The notes below the pieces were generated by a model. That model searched no databases. It saw only the letters and a program-made list of their open reading frames with translations, and had not been told where the DNA came from. This document shows, piece after piece, positions 6,787 through 13,307 of a stretch of 20,296 bases of DNA. Numbering within the stretch: position 1 is the stretch's first letter; each line of letters begins with the position of its first letter. A program made the position numbers and the translations under genes. The DNA lies in the IMG/VR virus record IMGVR_UViG_3300025853_000868, positions 1 to 20,296 of that record; one strand, 5' to 3'. The DNA comes from a virus.

Positions 6787-7181
6787 GCCGCACCGCAGAG
6801 GAGTGGGGCCGCCTCGCCGTCAGCCTGCCGGGTTGGCGGTGGATGGCGGGGATGCGGTATTTCTACGGAGGTTTCAGCGCGTCAACGGGAGCGAGCGAGA
6901 ACTACGTCGATCGACTGTGGGAGGACGACGCAGGCCCATACGACCACGCCATCTTCCCCGCTCCCGACCCCGACGACCCCGCGACCGCCGGGTGCCTGCT
7001 TCGGCTGCTGGGTGACGGCGTCCGGCAGGTGTTCCCACCGTTCCGGAACGCGACGGCCCGCAACTGCTCGTGGTGGTGCATCTATCTGTCGGGTGGTGGC
7101 TGCGTTGAGGCACCGACCCTCGGACGCGCCTGCATCGCCGCCGCCGCTGCCCTCGGGCGGTGGCCGGGGGGTGAGGAGTGA
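6783..7181 (+). CDS. phage accessory protein of the GWRWM type
   Basis: A 132-residue protein from the ATG at 6783, coupled to the gene before it by ATGA. It opens with EEWGRLAVSLPGWRWMAGMRY, then has a charged middle with PDPDDPATAGCLLRLL and a C-terminal CVEAPTLGRACIAAAAALGRW. This layout recalls a widespread but uncharacterised type of small protein in prophages and phages, with a Trp-rich start, a DP-rich centre that leads into a helix, and an Ala-rich final helix. No enzyme motif is visible. It is probably cytoplasmic and early. The resemblance is from memory of the family pattern, not from a search. Confidence 0.7.
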   Translation: MSRTAEEWGRLAVSLPGWRWMAGMRYFYGGFSASTGASENYVDRLWEDDAGPYDHAIFPAPDPDDPATAGCLLRLLGDGVRQVFPPFRNATARNCSWWCIYLSGGGCVEAPTLGRACIAAAAALGRWPGGEE

Positions 7182-7456
7182 GCCCCCGACTGACCCCGGA
7201 CCGCGTGCGCCGCAAGCTGCTGTTGGCCGTCGGGAAGCGGGTGTCCTGGTCCATCGTACTGGCCGGGCCGCCCCTTGCCGGCTGGGCGCCCCTCCGCCGC
7301 AACACCGGGGAGCGCATCTGGCTCCGGGTGTCCGGCGGCCGCCCCGTCCTCCGCTACACCGAACCCCGCGTCTACCGTGACGCCAAGAACGCCCTGACTC
7401 CCAATGAGGCCTTGGCCTTGAAGTGTGAGTTCTACTACCAGGAGACTGACCGATGA
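7178..7456 (+). CDS. basic hypothetical early protein
   Basis: A 92-residue basic protein from the GTG at 7178, overlapping the previous stop as GTGA. The first half is Arg/Lys/Leu/Val rich (DRVRRKLLLAVGKRV), followed by short strands around WLRVSGGRPVLRYTEPRVY and a final helix NALTPNEALALKCEF. It has no clear membrane helix and no Cys pair. The basic character would fit nucleic acid contact, but no named domain is recognised. Its stop overlaps the ribbon-helix-helix-like gene as ATGA. Confidence 0.65.
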   Translation: MSPRLTPDRVRRKLLLAVGKRVSWSIVLAGPPLAGWAPLRRNTGERIWLRVSGGRPVLRYTEPRVYRDAKNALTPNEALALKCEFYYQETDR

Positions 7457-7671
7457 GTGACACCCCGAAGGCCAAGAGTGATGCCCCGAAGGCCAAGAAG
7501 TACCGCGTGGAGCTGTCCAACGACCATGAAGTGGAGATGAAGATGGCGGCCGTGGCCGCCGGCCTCTCCGTCCCGGACTACATGGAGCAGGTGGTCCGGC
7601 CCGTGGTCCAGGAGGACCTGTCCCGCCGCCTCCGCGCCGGCGCCCTGGCCGCCCTCTTGCCCGTTCAGTAG
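7453..7671 (+). CDS. ribbon-helix-helix-like small DNA-binding protein
   Basis: A 72-residue protein from the ATG at 7453. The N-terminus has a near-duplicate TPKAKSDAPKAKK linker, mirrored in the DNA by a repeated CCCCGAAGGCCAAGA. Then come KKYRVELSND (the strand of a ribbon-helix-helix), a helix EVEMKMAAVAAG, a turn GLSVPDY and a second helix MEQVVRPVVQEDLSRRL. This order and length match Arc/ParD-type domains, which dimerise and place the strand in the major groove. It could regulate the early operon or help load the downstream primase-helicase. It may also be a non-DNA-binding relative. It ends 8 bases before the primase start. Confidence 0.6.
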   Translation: MSDTPKAKSDAPKAKKYRVELSNDHEVEMKMAAVAAGLSVPDYMEQVVRPVVQEDLSRRLRAGALAALLPVQ

Positions 7672-7679
7672 GTCCCCCC

Positions 7680-9935
7680 ATGGATGCCAACACCGCACGG
7701 GTATGGCCCACGCCGCCCGAAGGCCACACCTATGTCCGCCAGTCCCTTCGGGGCGGGGACTACATCTCCACCGGCTACTTCCCCCAGCGGATGGTGGACC
7801 GGCACGGCCGGGGGAGGACCGTCCACAACTGCGCCTCCGTGACCTCCCTGTTCTTTGACTGTGACCTCCTCGGCCTCTACGACGCGGCCCGCCAGGCGCG
7901 GGGGCACGTCCTCGAAGCGCGGGCGGCGGAGCGCAAGGCCAAGCTCTACAAGGAGGCGCCGGACGTGGTGGAGGGTCTGCGGGCGCTCCTCCTCGATGAG
8001 GTGGTGTCGTGTGTGGAGCGGGCGGTTGGCCTCCCCCCCACCCTCCTCCTGGACTCCGGCTGGGGGTTCCACGTCCACTACGCGGTGGACCCGGAGATGG
8101 GCGGGGAGCTGGTGGCGCTGCAGCAGATTGCGGCCGCCATCATCGATGAGTCCAACCGCCTGGCCTACGAAGTGGGGCACACCTTCCAGCCCCGCTTGGA
8201 GCTCCCCAGCGCCTTCGACGCCACCCACGACGTGGGCGCACGCTTGGCCAGGGAGCCGGGGAGCACCAACACCAAGGCGCCGGGGAACCCTCGGCCCGTG
8301 CGGGTCATCACCTCCGCGCCCACGGTCCTCGGCCGGGAGAAGCTGGCGGAGCTCCGGGACGCCTACCTCCGCCCCGGTGTCCTCCCCGATGCCCGCGATG
8401 AACCCGGCCCGGTGCCGAAGGTCAAGCGCCCGAAGCAGGCGACCCAGGTGGACGTGGACTTCCGCTCCATGCGCCTGGCCGATGGCCGGACGTGGCAAAC
8501 CATCGTAGACGCCCTGTCCCCCGGGGAGCGGGCCAAGGTCATCTGCCCCTTCGGCGGTTCGACCGTGGGCAGCGGCTTCTTCTTCATCGAACCCGATGGC
8601 CGAGGGCGCTACCACAGCGGCCCGCAGTCCTGCACCTACTGGAACAGCTACCGGGGCGGAGGCACCACCGGCCTCGCGGAGCTGGTGCGGGGAACCAGCC
8701 GAGACGGGAGCCCGGCTGGCCCGCTCAACACGGTGACCAACCTCTACAAGATGCTGTCCGAGGACTCCAACTTTGACCTGTGGTTCGATGCCTTCCGGGG
8801 CCTGGAGATGGATGGCACCGAACCCCTCCAGGACGTGGCGTGGGTCAAGGTCCTGCAGCACATGGACGCGGGCTATGGCTGGTTGTGGCGCCCGGGGCGG
8901 GAACTCATCTGGTCCACCCTGGAACAGGTCTGCAGGGAGCGCACGGTAAACCCCCTCCAGGACTACCTGGCCACCCTGAAGTGGGACGGGGTGCCCCGGT
9001 GCCACCGGTGGATTGCGGATGTGTGTGGCGTCGAAGACCGGGACGTGTACCGCGCCTACTCCCTCCGGTGGTGCATCGGCCTGGCGGCCCGTGCCCTGGA
9101 CCCCGGCTGCAAGCTGGACACGTGCTTGGTGTTGACCGGCCCGCAGGGCTTCGGGAAGTCCTCGTTGTTCCGGGAGTGGGCCAGCATCCCGGACGTGGGC
9201 GAGCTGTTCTCGGACACCCGCTTCAACATGAAGGACAAGGACGCCTATCTACAGCTCTACATGGCCTGGATTTACGAAGACGCGGAGATGAGCGGCCACA
9301 GCTCCGCCGACAAGGAGGTCCGCAAGGGCTTCCTGTCTTCCCAGGTTGACCGCATCCGCCCACCCTTCGGCCGCAAGGTCCGCACCTTCAAGCGCCACAC
9401 GGTCATTGTGGCCACGTCCAATGAACGGAACATCTTGCGAGACTCCACCGGTGACCGTCGGTATTGGGTGGTCCAGGTGCCGAAGACCGGCCAGGCGGAC
9501 CTGGAGTGGTTGCGGCGCCACAAGGGGCAGTTGTTTGCCGAGGCCGTCCACCGGTTCAAGGCCGGGGAGCCCTGGTGGTTGACCCGCGAAGAAGAAGCGC
9601 TCCGCAGCAAGAACAACGAAGCCTTCCGGTATGTGGACTGGTACACCGAATGTGCCGGCATCGTGTACCGGGCGAACCAGGGCGGACCCCGAAACCGGTT
9701 CACGGTCTCTCAGTTTGCCCGCGCCATCGATGACCACATCAACCCGCAGGCGCGTGGTCTGTCCCTTTCCGCCGCCCTTCTGCGGGTCGGCTTCGAGCGT
9801 ACCCGTAGCAACGGGACCACCTGGTACGAGAAGATGGGAGCTTGTACCGGGAATGACAACGGACTGCAGGCCATCCGCCAGTTGTCCACCAACAACAACC
9901 CACACGTGTACGAGGCGTACACCCCAGGAGACTGA
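7680..9935 (+). CDS. PrimPol-type primase fused to SF3/VirE-like helicase
   Basis: A 751-residue replication protein that would prime and unwind phage DNA. The N-terminal archaeo-eukaryotic primase (about 1-230) shows FFDCD (Asp60, Asp62) and SGWGFHVHY at 126-134. It also has REPGSTNTK at 191-199, the usual PG(T/S)xNxK end of this domain. A linker at 288-320 has CPFGGS and SGPQSC, possibly a reduced zinc or DNA-contact element. The C-terminal superfamily 3 helicase, of the virulence-associated E type, shows LTGPQGFGKSS (Walker A, 485-495), AWIYEDAEM (Walker B, 529-537), VATSN and STGDRRYW (588-596). The ribosome site before ATG 7680 is weak, so coupling to the upstream gene is likely. ERF follows after 3 bases. 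Confidence 0.9.
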   Translation: MDANTARVWPTPPEGHTYVRQSLRGGDYISTGYFPQRMVDRHGRGRTVHNCASVTSLFFDCDLLGLYDAARQARGHVLEARAAERKAKLYKEAPDVVEGLRALLLDEVVSCVERAVGLPPTLLLDSGWGFHVHYAVDPEMGGELVALQQIAAAIIDESNRLAYEVGHTFQPRLELPSAFDATHDVGARLAREPGSTNTKAPGNPRPVRVITSAPTVLGREKLAELRDAYLRPGVLPDARDEPGPVPKVKRPKQATQVDVDFRSMRLADGRTWQTIVDALSPGERAKVICPFGGSTVGSGFFFIEPDGRGRYHSGPQSCTYWNSYRGGGTTGLAELVRGTSRDGSPAGPLNTVTNLYKMLSEDSNFDLWFDAFRGLEMDGTEPLQDVAWVKVLQHMDAGYGWLWRPGRELIWSTLEQVCRERTVNPLQDYLATLKWDGVPRCHRWIADVCGVEDRDVYRAYSLRWCIGLAARALDPGCKLDTCLVLTGPQGFGKSSLFREWASIPDVGELFSDTRFNMKDKDAYLQLYMAWIYEDAEMSGHSSADKEVRKGFLSSQVDRIRPPFGRKVRTFKRHTVIVATSNERNILRDSTGDRRYWVVQVPKTGQADLEWLRRHKGQLFAEAVHRFKAGEPWWLTREEEALRSKNNEAFRYVDWYTECAGIVYRANQGGPRNRFTVSQFARAIDDHINPQARGLSLSAALLRVGFERTRSNGTTWYEKMGACTGNDNGLQAIRQLSTNNNPHVYEAYTPGD

Positions 9936-9938
9936 CCC

Positions 9939-10604
9939 ATGATTGAGACTTCCCCCGAGACGGGCGCACTGTTCAAGGCCTTGGCCGCAGCGCAGTCCCA
10001 GATGCTCCCCGCCGTCAAGGACGGCAAGAACCCCCACTTCCGCAGCCGGTACGCCACCCTGGGCGCCGTGCTCCAGGCCATCCTCCCGGCCTTCAACGCC
10101 CACGGCTTGTCCCTGTCCCAGCATCCCGGCATGGACGGCGCCACGGTGACCGTGGACACCCTCATCACCCACGAGTCCGGCCAGTGGATGCTGTCGTCTG
10201 CCTCGGCCCCCATCGGTGGCCGCAAGGACGTGCAGGCCGTGGGCTCGGCCATCACGTACCTGCGCCGCTACGCCGCCCAGTCTATCGCCGGCCTCCCCGT
10301 CGAGGATGATGACGGCAACAGCGCAAGCGCCCCGCGCCAGTCCCGCCGGGACCCCGTTGTCCCACAGCGTCCCACGATTGTCCCACAGAAGGCGTCCCTG
10401 GAGCTGGTTACGGTGGTGGGTCGCCTGGAGGCCTTGGACCTCACCGTCGGGGACCTGGACACCTGGTGTCAGGCGATGGGCAAGCCAGTCCCCGCCGACA
10501 TGGACGGGTCCACCCTCGCCACCCTGGTTCACTGGCTCGAAGGGCCGGGCGCCGCCAAGGTCCGCCAGTGGTTCCAGGACCGGGCGGATGGGGGTGCGGC
10601 GTGA
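9939..10604 (+). CDS. erf: ERF family single-strand annealing recombinase
   Basis: A 221-residue protein from the ATG at 9939 with AGGAG at 9926-9930. ERF proteins anneal complementary single strands and promote circularisation or recombination of linear phage DNA. Residues 1-125 carry the family pattern: an N-terminal helix, NPHFRSRYATL, then HGLSLSQHP, alternating strands, and DVQAVGSAITYLRRYA followed by GLPVEDDDGN. A linker at about 128-150 contains VPQRPTIVPQ, encoded by a phased repeat, and a small helical C-terminal domain follows. It sits between the primase-helicase and RuvC-like genes, as expected for a replication-recombination module. Its stop overlaps the next GTG as GTGA. Confidence 0.92.
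   Translation: MIETSPETGALFKALAAAQSQMLPAVKDGKNPHFRSRYATLGAVLQAILPAFNAHGLSLSQHPGMDGATVTVDTLITHESGQWMLSSASAPIGGRKDVQAVGSAITYLRRYAAQSIAGLPVEDDDGNSASAPRQSRRDPVVPQRPTIVPQKASLELVTVVGRLEALDLTVGDLDTWCQAMGKPVPADMDGSTLATLVHWLEGPGAAKVRQWFQDRADGGAA
10359..10386 (+). repeat. three phased GTCCCAC repeats in the ERF linker
   Basis: GTCCCAC occurs at 10359-10365, 10369-10375 and 10380-10386, with 10- and 11-base spacing. The first and third lie within an identical TTGTCCCACAG. In protein they encode the short linker VPQRPTIVPQ, so simple coding repetition is possible. The near one-turn spacing could also suit a DNA-binding protein. Confidence 0.6.
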
Positions 10605-10885
10605 ACGCGATTGTGGGGAAGACGGTCACCGCCCTGGTCCGCGATGAGGAGTTCGAAGTGTGCTTGACCATCGTGGGCCTGGTGGTTGCCATCAGCTTGG
10701 AAAGCTACGGCGCCGATGGGGCTGGCGGGTGGAAGAATGGTCCCCGGTGCCGGGGGCCGCGCTTCCGGGTACTGGTGTACTGCCAGGATGGGGAGTACCG
10801 GAACTGCTGGGCGGATGACTGCCTCCCCATGCCGGGCTCCTACTCGCACTGGGATGAGTTCAACAAGGACCGCGCCGATGGGTGA
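10601..10885 (+). CDS. hypothetical protein between ERF and RuvC-like genes
   Basis: A 94-residue protein starting at the GTG at 10601, which overlaps the ERF stop (GTGA). It begins with strands MNAIVGKTVTALVRDEEFEVCLTIV split by turns, then a Gly-rich loop and FRVLVYCQDGEYRNCW. The pattern suggests a small beta barrel with a variable loop. Four cysteines (in EVCL, PRCRG, YCQ and NCW) and one near the end (DDCL) are scattered rather than paired. Its end overlaps the RuvC-like gene by 8 bases, so the two are made together. I do not recognise the family. Confidence 0.65.
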   Translation: MNAIVGKTVTALVRDEEFEVCLTIVGLVVAISLESYGADGAGGWKNGPRCRGPRFRVLVYCQDGEYRNCWADDCLPMPGSYSHWDEFNKDRADG

Positions 10886-11393
10886 CCGCTTCATCCTCGG
10901 AATCGACCCCGGCCCCACCACCTCCGGGATGGTCCTCTACCGCCTGGCCGAGGACCCCCGGACGGGGTGGGGGCGCGTCATCCGCTCCCGCAAGGATGCC
11001 AACCTGGTCGAGCTCCGCGCGGAGCTCACCGGGGGGGATGTGCGGAACGGCCTGCGCCCCGGCTCCTTTGAGGTGGTCCTGGAGTGTACCCAGGCCGGGC
11101 CGCCGTCCACGGCCGTCGTGAAGACCACGGAGGTTGTGGGCCGCCTCATGGAGGCCTGCGACACCCGGGGCATCCGCTGGCACGCCTACTACCGGCGGGA
11201 AGTCCTGCAGGCGCTGGACTGCGCCAAGAAGGGCAACAAGGACGCCCTGGTCCGCGCCGCCCTCATCGAGATTCATGGCGGCACCCGTCAGGCCGCCATC
11301 GGTACGAAGAAGTCCCCCGGCCCCCTCTACGGGGTCTCCTCCCATGCGTGGCAAGCCCTCGGGGTTGTCGCCGCGCACCTCCTCCCATTCTGA
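10878..11393 (+). CDS. RuvC-like Holliday junction nuclease, variant active site
   Basis: A 171-residue RNase H-fold protein from the ATG at 10878 with AAGGA at 10865-10869. It has ILGIDPGPTTSGMVLY (Asp10), VVLECTQAG (Glu69) and a helical region with KKGNKDALVRAAL. RuvC-type enzymes cut four-way junctions formed in recombination and before packaging. The usual C-terminal DxxDAL pair is replaced by SSHAWQALGVV at 154-164, so His or Asp122 may take over metal binding. Its place after ERF and before SSB strongly supports a role in recombination-dependent DNA processing. The fold is fairly sure; junction cleavage is inferred. Confidence 0.8.
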   Translation: MGDRFILGIDPGPTTSGMVLYRLAEDPRTGWGRVIRSRKDANLVELRAELTGGDVRNGLRPGSFEVVLECTQAGPPSTAVVKTTEVVGRLMEACDTRGIRWHAYYRREVLQALDCAKKGNKDALVRAALIEIHGGTRQAAIGTKKSPGPLYGVSSHAWQALGVVAAHLLPF

Positions 11394-11412
11394 ACAACAC
11401 CAGGAGAACATC

Positions 11413-11841
11413 ATGCCCGCCACCATCATCATCACCGGCCGCCTCTTCCGGGACCCCGAGATGAAGACCACCAGCTCCGGGAAGGAGATGGCCAAGCTGG
11501 TCATCCCCGTGGATTCCGGCTTCGGGGACAAGAAGTCCACCACCTGGTGGACCGTCACCATTTGGGGCCGCCGGGCCTCCGTCGCCGGCCAGTACCTCTC
11601 CAAGGGGTCCTGGGTGACCGTCACCGGCCGCCCCCAGGTCCGCCAGTTCGAGAAGCGCGACGGAACGCGGGGCTTCAACCCCGAGGTGGACGCCGACACC
11701 TGGGACTTCGTGGGGCCGAAGCAGTCCAACCGCGCCCCCACGTACCCGGATGACGCGGCCGTGAACCGGCGCCCGGATGCGCCCCGCTACGACCAGGGCG
11801 CCGCCACTCAGGGGCTGGACGACTCGGACTTGCCCTTCTGA
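11413..11841 (+). CDS. ssb: single-stranded DNA-binding protein
   Basis: A 142-residue protein, the last gene of the early operon. The ATG at 11413 has AGGAG at 11402-11406. Residues 1-103 form the OB fold of bacterial-type SSB: ATIIITGRLFRDPEMK, WWTVTIWGRRA, YLSKGSWVTVTGRPQVRQF. Residues 104-135 are a polar, probably disordered linker. The end DDSDLPF is the classical acidic tip by which SSB recruits partner proteins. It would coat single strands made by the helicase and hand them to ERF. The last 34 bases overlap the convergent gene from the minus strand. Confidence 0.95.
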   Translation: MPATIIITGRLFRDPEMKTTSSGKEMAKLVIPVDSGFGDKKSTTWWTVTIWGRRASVAGQYLSKGSWVTVTGRPQVRQFEKRDGTRGFNPEVDADTWDFVGPKQSNRAPTYPDDAAVNRRPDAPRYDQGAATQGLDDSDLPF

Positions 11842-12191
11842 TTCAGCGCCTCCACCACCAGCGCCTCTACTGCATCACAGTCGGGGCGCTGGGCGGCGGA
11901 CTGGCCGAAGGCCCAACACGCCATCAAGGCGCACTGTGCGCTCATCGGGTCCCCGCCCAGCTTGGAGATGCAGGCGGGCGGGACCTCCGCGAGACTGGCG
12001 CGGACCTCCGCATCGATGACCACAGGCCGGCCGGCCGCCTCGACAAGGGCGCGCTGGCCGTCTTGAATCTCCCCAATCAGTTCCGTCTGGGCCTCGATGA
12101 CCTCCCCGGTGCGGTCCCGGCCGAGGGCGAACCCGGCGGCGCCGCCCCCCACGAAGAGGAGCACGCCGGCCGTGATGAGGACCCCGACCAC
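11808..12191 (-). CDS. spanin-like membrane protein next to endolysin
   Basis: A 127-residue protein starting at the GTG at 12189-12191, which shares one base with the endolysin stop. Residues about 1-22 are a hydrophobic anchor (GVLITAGVLLFVGGGAAGFALG). A helical stretch follows (TGEVIEAQTELIGEIQDGQRAL) that could form a coiled coil in the periplasm. A C-terminal domain carries four cysteines (ACIS, AQCALMACW, PDCD), which might pair as two disulfides. An N-terminal anchor plus periplasmic helix after an endolysin fits an inner-membrane spanin of the Rz type. No outer-membrane partner lipoprotein is visible. The 3-prime end overlaps ssb on the opposite strand. It could also be an unrelated membrane-anchored protein. 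Confidence 0.6.
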   Translation of the reverse strand: MVGVLITAGVLLFVGGGAAGFALGRDRTGEVIEAQTELIGEIQDGQRALVEAAGRPVVIDAEVRASLAEVPPACISKLGGDPMSAQCALMACWAFGQSAAQRPDCDAVEALVVEALNQKGKSESSSP

Positions 12192-12607
12192 TACCGGGGG
12201 TCCAGTTGGAAGTGTGGACCATCCGGGAAGCTGCGCCACGTTCCCCCCCACGTCAGTTTGAACTCTCCGCTGGTCCGGCCGTCGAGGACCAGCATGGCCC
12301 ACGTGTCCAGGATGTGGTCCGCCAACGGGTTGAAGTCGTCCCAGTCCCAACTGATGGTCCCATTGACCCACGGGGCAATATCCACGGCCATGCTGGGGAA
12401 GGTGTTGTGCTTCGAGTTGGGGTAGCGTAGCTGACTCTTCCCCGCCGCCTGGAGTTCGTTCTGGCGCTCCTCCCCTCGGTGGCCCTCCAGGACCGTGAAG
12501 TCCATGGGACAATCCGGGGACCACAGGGCCTCCCGCATGAGGAGCTGTAGGTCTTGGTGACAGCTCTGGAGCCGTTGCCGGCTACGCTGGCCGAACACGT
12601 ACCCCAT
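12191..12607 (-). CDS. M15 family endolysin (L-Ala-D-Glu peptidase type)
   Basis: A 138-residue peptidase that would cut peptidoglycan cross-bridge peptides during lysis. The ATG at 12605-12607 overlaps the upstream stop as TGATG. It shows FTVLEGHRGEERQNEL (38-52, the usual G-x-R-x-x-x-x-Q start), SKHNTFPSMAVDIAPW with zinc ligands His67 and Asp76, and WGGTWRSFPDGPHFQL with His132. These three elements are typical of the M15C group. The full domain is present with no signal peptide and no cell-wall-binding domain, so it probably needs a holin for export. A spanin-like gene lies directly downstream. Confidence 0.9.
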   Translation of the reverse strand: MGYVFGQRSRQRLQSCHQDLQLLMREALWSPDCPMDFTVLEGHRGEERQNELQAAGKSQLRYPNSKHNTFPSMAVDIAPWVNGTISWDWDDFNPLADHILDTWAMLVLDGRTSGEFKLTWGGTWRSFPDGPHFQLDPR

Positions 12608-12963
12608 CAGTACTTCCCGGCCTTCTTCTTCCCCGCCTTGGACAGGGCGATGGCCACGGCCTGGCGCTGCGGCTTGCCGGCCTTCATCTCCTTCTTGATG
12701 TTCTCGGAGATGGTCTTCTTGCTGCTTCCCTTCTTCAACGGCACGGCGGCCTCCAGTGCCTTGCAGGCTTGGCGGGTGAGCTCCAGGTACTCCGAAACGG
12801 ACATACGGTCCGGCCTGGAGTAGCCCACCCGGCATAGGTCCGGGCGGTCTTCGTAGATGGTGCAGAGCTTCGTGGCTTCATCGTACATCGGGCAATCCGC
12901 CAACACGCAACAGGCGCCACACTGGGTGCAGTCGTAGTCCAGTTGCCAGGCGGGGCGGGTCAT
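12607..12963 (-). CDS. YkgJ-like Cys-cluster protein with a basic C-terminal tail
   Basis: A 118-residue protein from the ATG at 12961-12963. The N-terminal half has the Cys pattern of the YkgJ family: DCTQCGACC (Cys12, 15, 18, 19), Cys24 in ADCP, KLCTIYEDRPDLCR (Cys34, Cys44) and Cys67. Such clusters bind zinc or an iron-sulfur centre. Residues about 78-118 are a separate lysine-rich helix: KKTISENIKKEMKAGKPQRQ and AVAIALSKAGKK. This tail resembles short phage domains of the DUF6496 type, seen in small structural or DNA-associated proteins. Function is unknown. It is coupled to both neighbours (ATGA before, TGATG after) in the lysis block. Confidence 0.75.
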   Translation of the reverse strand: MTRPAWQLDYDCTQCGACCVLADCPMYDEATKLCTIYEDRPDLCRVGYSRPDRMSVSEYLELTRQACKALEAAVPLKKGSSKKTISENIKKEMKAGKPQRQAVAIALSKAGKKKAGKY

Positions 12964-13307
12964 CGCTTCGGGGTCCGCTTCGAGGGTGCGCGCTTCCCGC
13001 TCCGCTTGCGGAACAGCGCCTCCTGTACGTCCTTCTTCGTGGCGCGGGTGGAGGGCGTCTTCTTCTTGCTGACCACCTTGGAGGGTCGGCAGTACTGGGA
13101 CTTCGCATCCCCGCTGTGGCCGCAGGGCTTCCCCGTGGCCTTGTCCACCCACTTCTCCTTCGCCCATCGGCGGAGGCTGGTTCCCTTCTCCGTCTTCCGC
13201 ACCTGGCCCTTGCGCTTGCGACACTTGGCCACGGCCTGGGAGGCGCGGGCCGAGGGCCACACCTTGTACCGGGCCTTCACTTCCTTGGTGCAAGCGTCAT
13301 CCGCCAT
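12960..13307 (-). CDS. basic Cys-containing protein resembling DUF5872
   Basis: A 115-residue, strongly basic protein. I chose the ATG at 13305-13307, which overlaps the upstream stop as TGATG. It has ACTKEVKARYKVWPSARAS near the start, LRRWAKEKWVD at 45-55, then CGHSGDAKSQYCRPSKVVS and TPST. The combination of KWVD, a CRPS motif and TP matches the DUF5872-type proteins I recall from large DNA viruses and some phages. The four cysteines (6, 29, 62, 73) could bind zinc. The last third is Lys/Arg/Ser and probably disordered, fitting nucleic acid contact or packaging with the genome. No tested function is known to me. Confidence 0.7.
   Translation of the reverse strand: MADDACTKEVKARYKVWPSARASQAVAKCRKRKGQVRKTEKGTSLRRWAKEKWVDKATGKPCGHSGDAKSQYCRPSKVVSKKKTPSTRATKKDVQEALFRKRSGKRAPSKRTPKR

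Noticed and set aside
7463-7500. Repeat of CCCCGAAGGCCAAGA considered as a regulatory direct repeat
   Set aside because: It lies at the start of a gene and encodes a simple duplicated PKAK linker, so coding slippage explains it.
7665-9005. 446-residue open frame on the minus strand
   Set aside because: It lies fully opposite the PrimPol-helicase gene, which has clear catalytic motifs; long antisense frames are expected in GC-rich DNA. The product is Gly/Val/His-rich with no domain.
9249-10532. 427-residue minus-strand frame opposite helicase and ERF genes
   Set aside because: Same GC-driven shadow effect; both sense genes have recognised domains.
11842-11900. Bidirectional terminator between the convergent operons
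   Set aside because: No hairpin with a following T-run is visible; the coding regions overlap directly.
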